A stretch of DNA of 5,980 nucleotides from the NCBI GenBank assembly GCA_035462375.1, contig DATHUJ010000205.1:1-5980 (forward strand), in the 5' to 3' direction. The notes beneath the pieces were generated by a model, which searched no databases, was not told the origin of the DNA, and saw nothing but the letters and a program-made list of their open reading frames with translations. Below are positions 5,022 through 5,980 of the stretch, piece by piece. The translations under genes and the position numbers were made by a program. This DNA comes from DASTQL01 sp035462375. Its GTDB lineage: Bacteria; Actinomycetota; Actinomycetes; Jiangellales; Jiangellaceae. Position 1 is the first letter of the stretch. Every line of letters begins with the position of its first letter.

Positions 5022-5980
5022 GCACCACTCGTACGGTGTCCGCGACACCGATCGGCACGACCGGCGGGGTGGGTCAGGACGCCGCCCGGCCTGACGGCGT
5101 GCAGAAGGTCACGGGGGAGTTCGCCTACGGAAGCGACCTGTGGATCGACGGGATGCTCTACGGGGTGACGGTGCGCAGCCCACACCCCAGTGCGCGCATC
5201 CGGTCCGTGGACGTCGGCCCCGCCCTCGAGGTCGCCGGCGTCGCTGCCGTCCTCACCCACGCCGACGTGCCGGGGGACAACGCCTTCGGCCTCGAGCACG
5301 CCGACCAGCCGGTCCTGGCGGTCGACGTGGTGCGCTACCAGGGTGAGCCCGTGGCCCTGGTCGCCGCGGATCACCCGGAGACCGCACGACGGGCTGCGTC
5401 GCTGGTCGAGGTCGGGTACGACGTGCTCGAGCCGGTGACGGATGCCGTGGCAGCCCTGGAGCGGGGCGCACCGCAGGTCCACGCGGGCGGCAACCTCGTG
5501 CGTCACCTGAAGATCCGGAAAGGGGACCCGGACGCGCCTGCCGACGTCGTCGTCACCGGCGACTACGAGGTCGGCATGCAGGACCAGGCCTTCCTCGGCC
5601 CGGAGTCGGGCCTGGCCGTGCCGGCCGAGGACGGCGGCGTCGACCTCTACGTCGCGACCCAGTGGTTGCACGTCGACCAGGCCCAGGTGTGCCGGGCGCT
5701 CGGGCTCCCGCCGGAGCGGGTCCGGCTGACCCTCGCGGGCGTCGGCGGGGCATTCGGCGGCCGCGAGGACCTGTCGATGCACGTGCACGCCTGTCTGCTC
5801 GCGCTGCACACCGGCAAGCCGGTGCGGATGCACTACGGCCGCGAGGAGTCGTTCTTCGGCCACGTCCACCGGCACCCGGCCAGGCTGCACTACGAGCACT
5901 CCTTCACCGGCGCCGGCGACCTGGTGGCCGTCCGGGCGACCATCTGGCTCGACGGCGGCGCCTACACCTCGTCGAGCCCG
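5018..5980 (+). CDS. xdhA: Xanthine dehydrogenase molybdopterin-binding subunit, C-terminal part beyond the window
   Basis: This is the catalytic subunit that binds the molybdenum cofactor and hydroxylates the purine. The first 321 residues are visible and the frame is open at the right edge; complete proteins of this family are usually over 700 residues. The start region has the typical GQDAARPDGVQKVTGEFAY (19-37), followed by the small alpha/beta domain with the RYQGEPVALVAAD stretch. The cofactor-binding part begins with MQDQAFLGPES, where Gln188 aligns with the molybdenum-site Gln of bovine xanthine oxidase (Gln767). GVGGAFGGRED follows (241-251), where Glu250 aligns with bovine substrate-binding Glu802. 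The substrate Arg and the catalytic Glu near the C-terminus are outside the window. GTG 5018 overlaps the deaminase stop by 4 nt, with GGAGG at 5009-5013. The residue match favours xanthine dehydrogenase over CO dehydrogenase, whose motif differs at this loop. Confidence 0.9.
   Translation, partial: MSTTRTVSATPIGTTGGVGQDAARPDGVQKVTGEFAYGSDLWIDGMLYGVTVRSPHPSARIRSVDVGPALEVAGVAAVLTHADVPGDNAFGLEHADQPVLAVDVVRYQGEPVALVAADHPETARRAASLVEVGYDVLEPVTDAVAALERGAPQVHAGGNLVRHLKIRKGDPDAPADVVVTGDYEVGMQDQAFLGPESGLAVPAEDGGVDLYVATQWLHVDQAQVCRALGLPPERVRLTLAGVGGAFGGREDLSMHVHACLLALHTGKPVRMHYGREESFFGHVHRHPARLHYEHSFTGAGDLVAVRATIWLDGGAYTSSSP

Noticed and set aside
4835..5899. Minus-strand open frame of 354 codons
   Set aside because: It is antisense to the deaminase end and the molybdopterin subunit. 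Long spurious frames are common at this GC content.
2279..5980. Carbon monoxide dehydrogenase (CoxMSL) operon
   Set aside because: The subunit set is similar, but the molybdopterin subunit has the GVGGAFGGRE loop with Glu in the xanthine dehydrogenase position, and a purine deaminase is embedded in the operon.

Overview
The window is very GC-rich, with G/C-ending codons, GTG/TTG starts and tightly overlapping genes. Together with a class F-type sortase and a Thr/Pro-rich surface protein, this points to a high-GC actinobacterium. A Nocardioides-like member of the Propionibacteriales is a reasonable guess, but the genus cannot be fixed from this sequence alone.

There are two divergent gene blocks, separated by about 130 bp (2147-2278). 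The left block is on the minus strand. Read in its own direction it holds a small HAD-fold protein (2146-1553), a 174-bp gap with two short perfect dyads, a secreted surface protein (1378-524), and a sortase (534 to the left edge, incomplete). The surface protein has a signal peptide, one globular domain, a repetitive Thr/Pro/Lys stalk and a C-terminal hydrophobic segment followed by Arg-Arg-Arg. The sortase start codon lies inside the last codons of the surface protein gene, so the two look like a dedicated enzyme and substrate pair. The substrate has no LPxTG motif; a Gly/Ser-rich stretch sits where the sorting signal should be.

The right block is on the plus strand and is one compact purine-oxidation operon. 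It encodes the FAD subunit (2279-3148), the 2Fe-2S subunit (3148-3633), an 8-oxoguanine deaminase-type amidohydrolase (3630-5021) and the molybdopterin subunit (5018 to the right edge, incomplete) of a three-part xanthine dehydrogenase. Every junction overlaps by 1 or 4 nt. Xanthine dehydrogenase makes urate from xanthine, and 8-oxoguanine deaminase makes urate from 8-oxoguanine, so the operon sends two purine inputs to one product. The deaminase gene is placed between two subunit genes of the dehydrogenase. Urate-degrading enzymes and purine transporters are not in the window and may lie to the right.

I see no RNA genes, CRISPR array, insertion sequence, integrase or phage gene. The genes belong to known families. 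The least explained parts are the non-canonical sorting signal with its adjacent sortase, and the function of the HAD protein.
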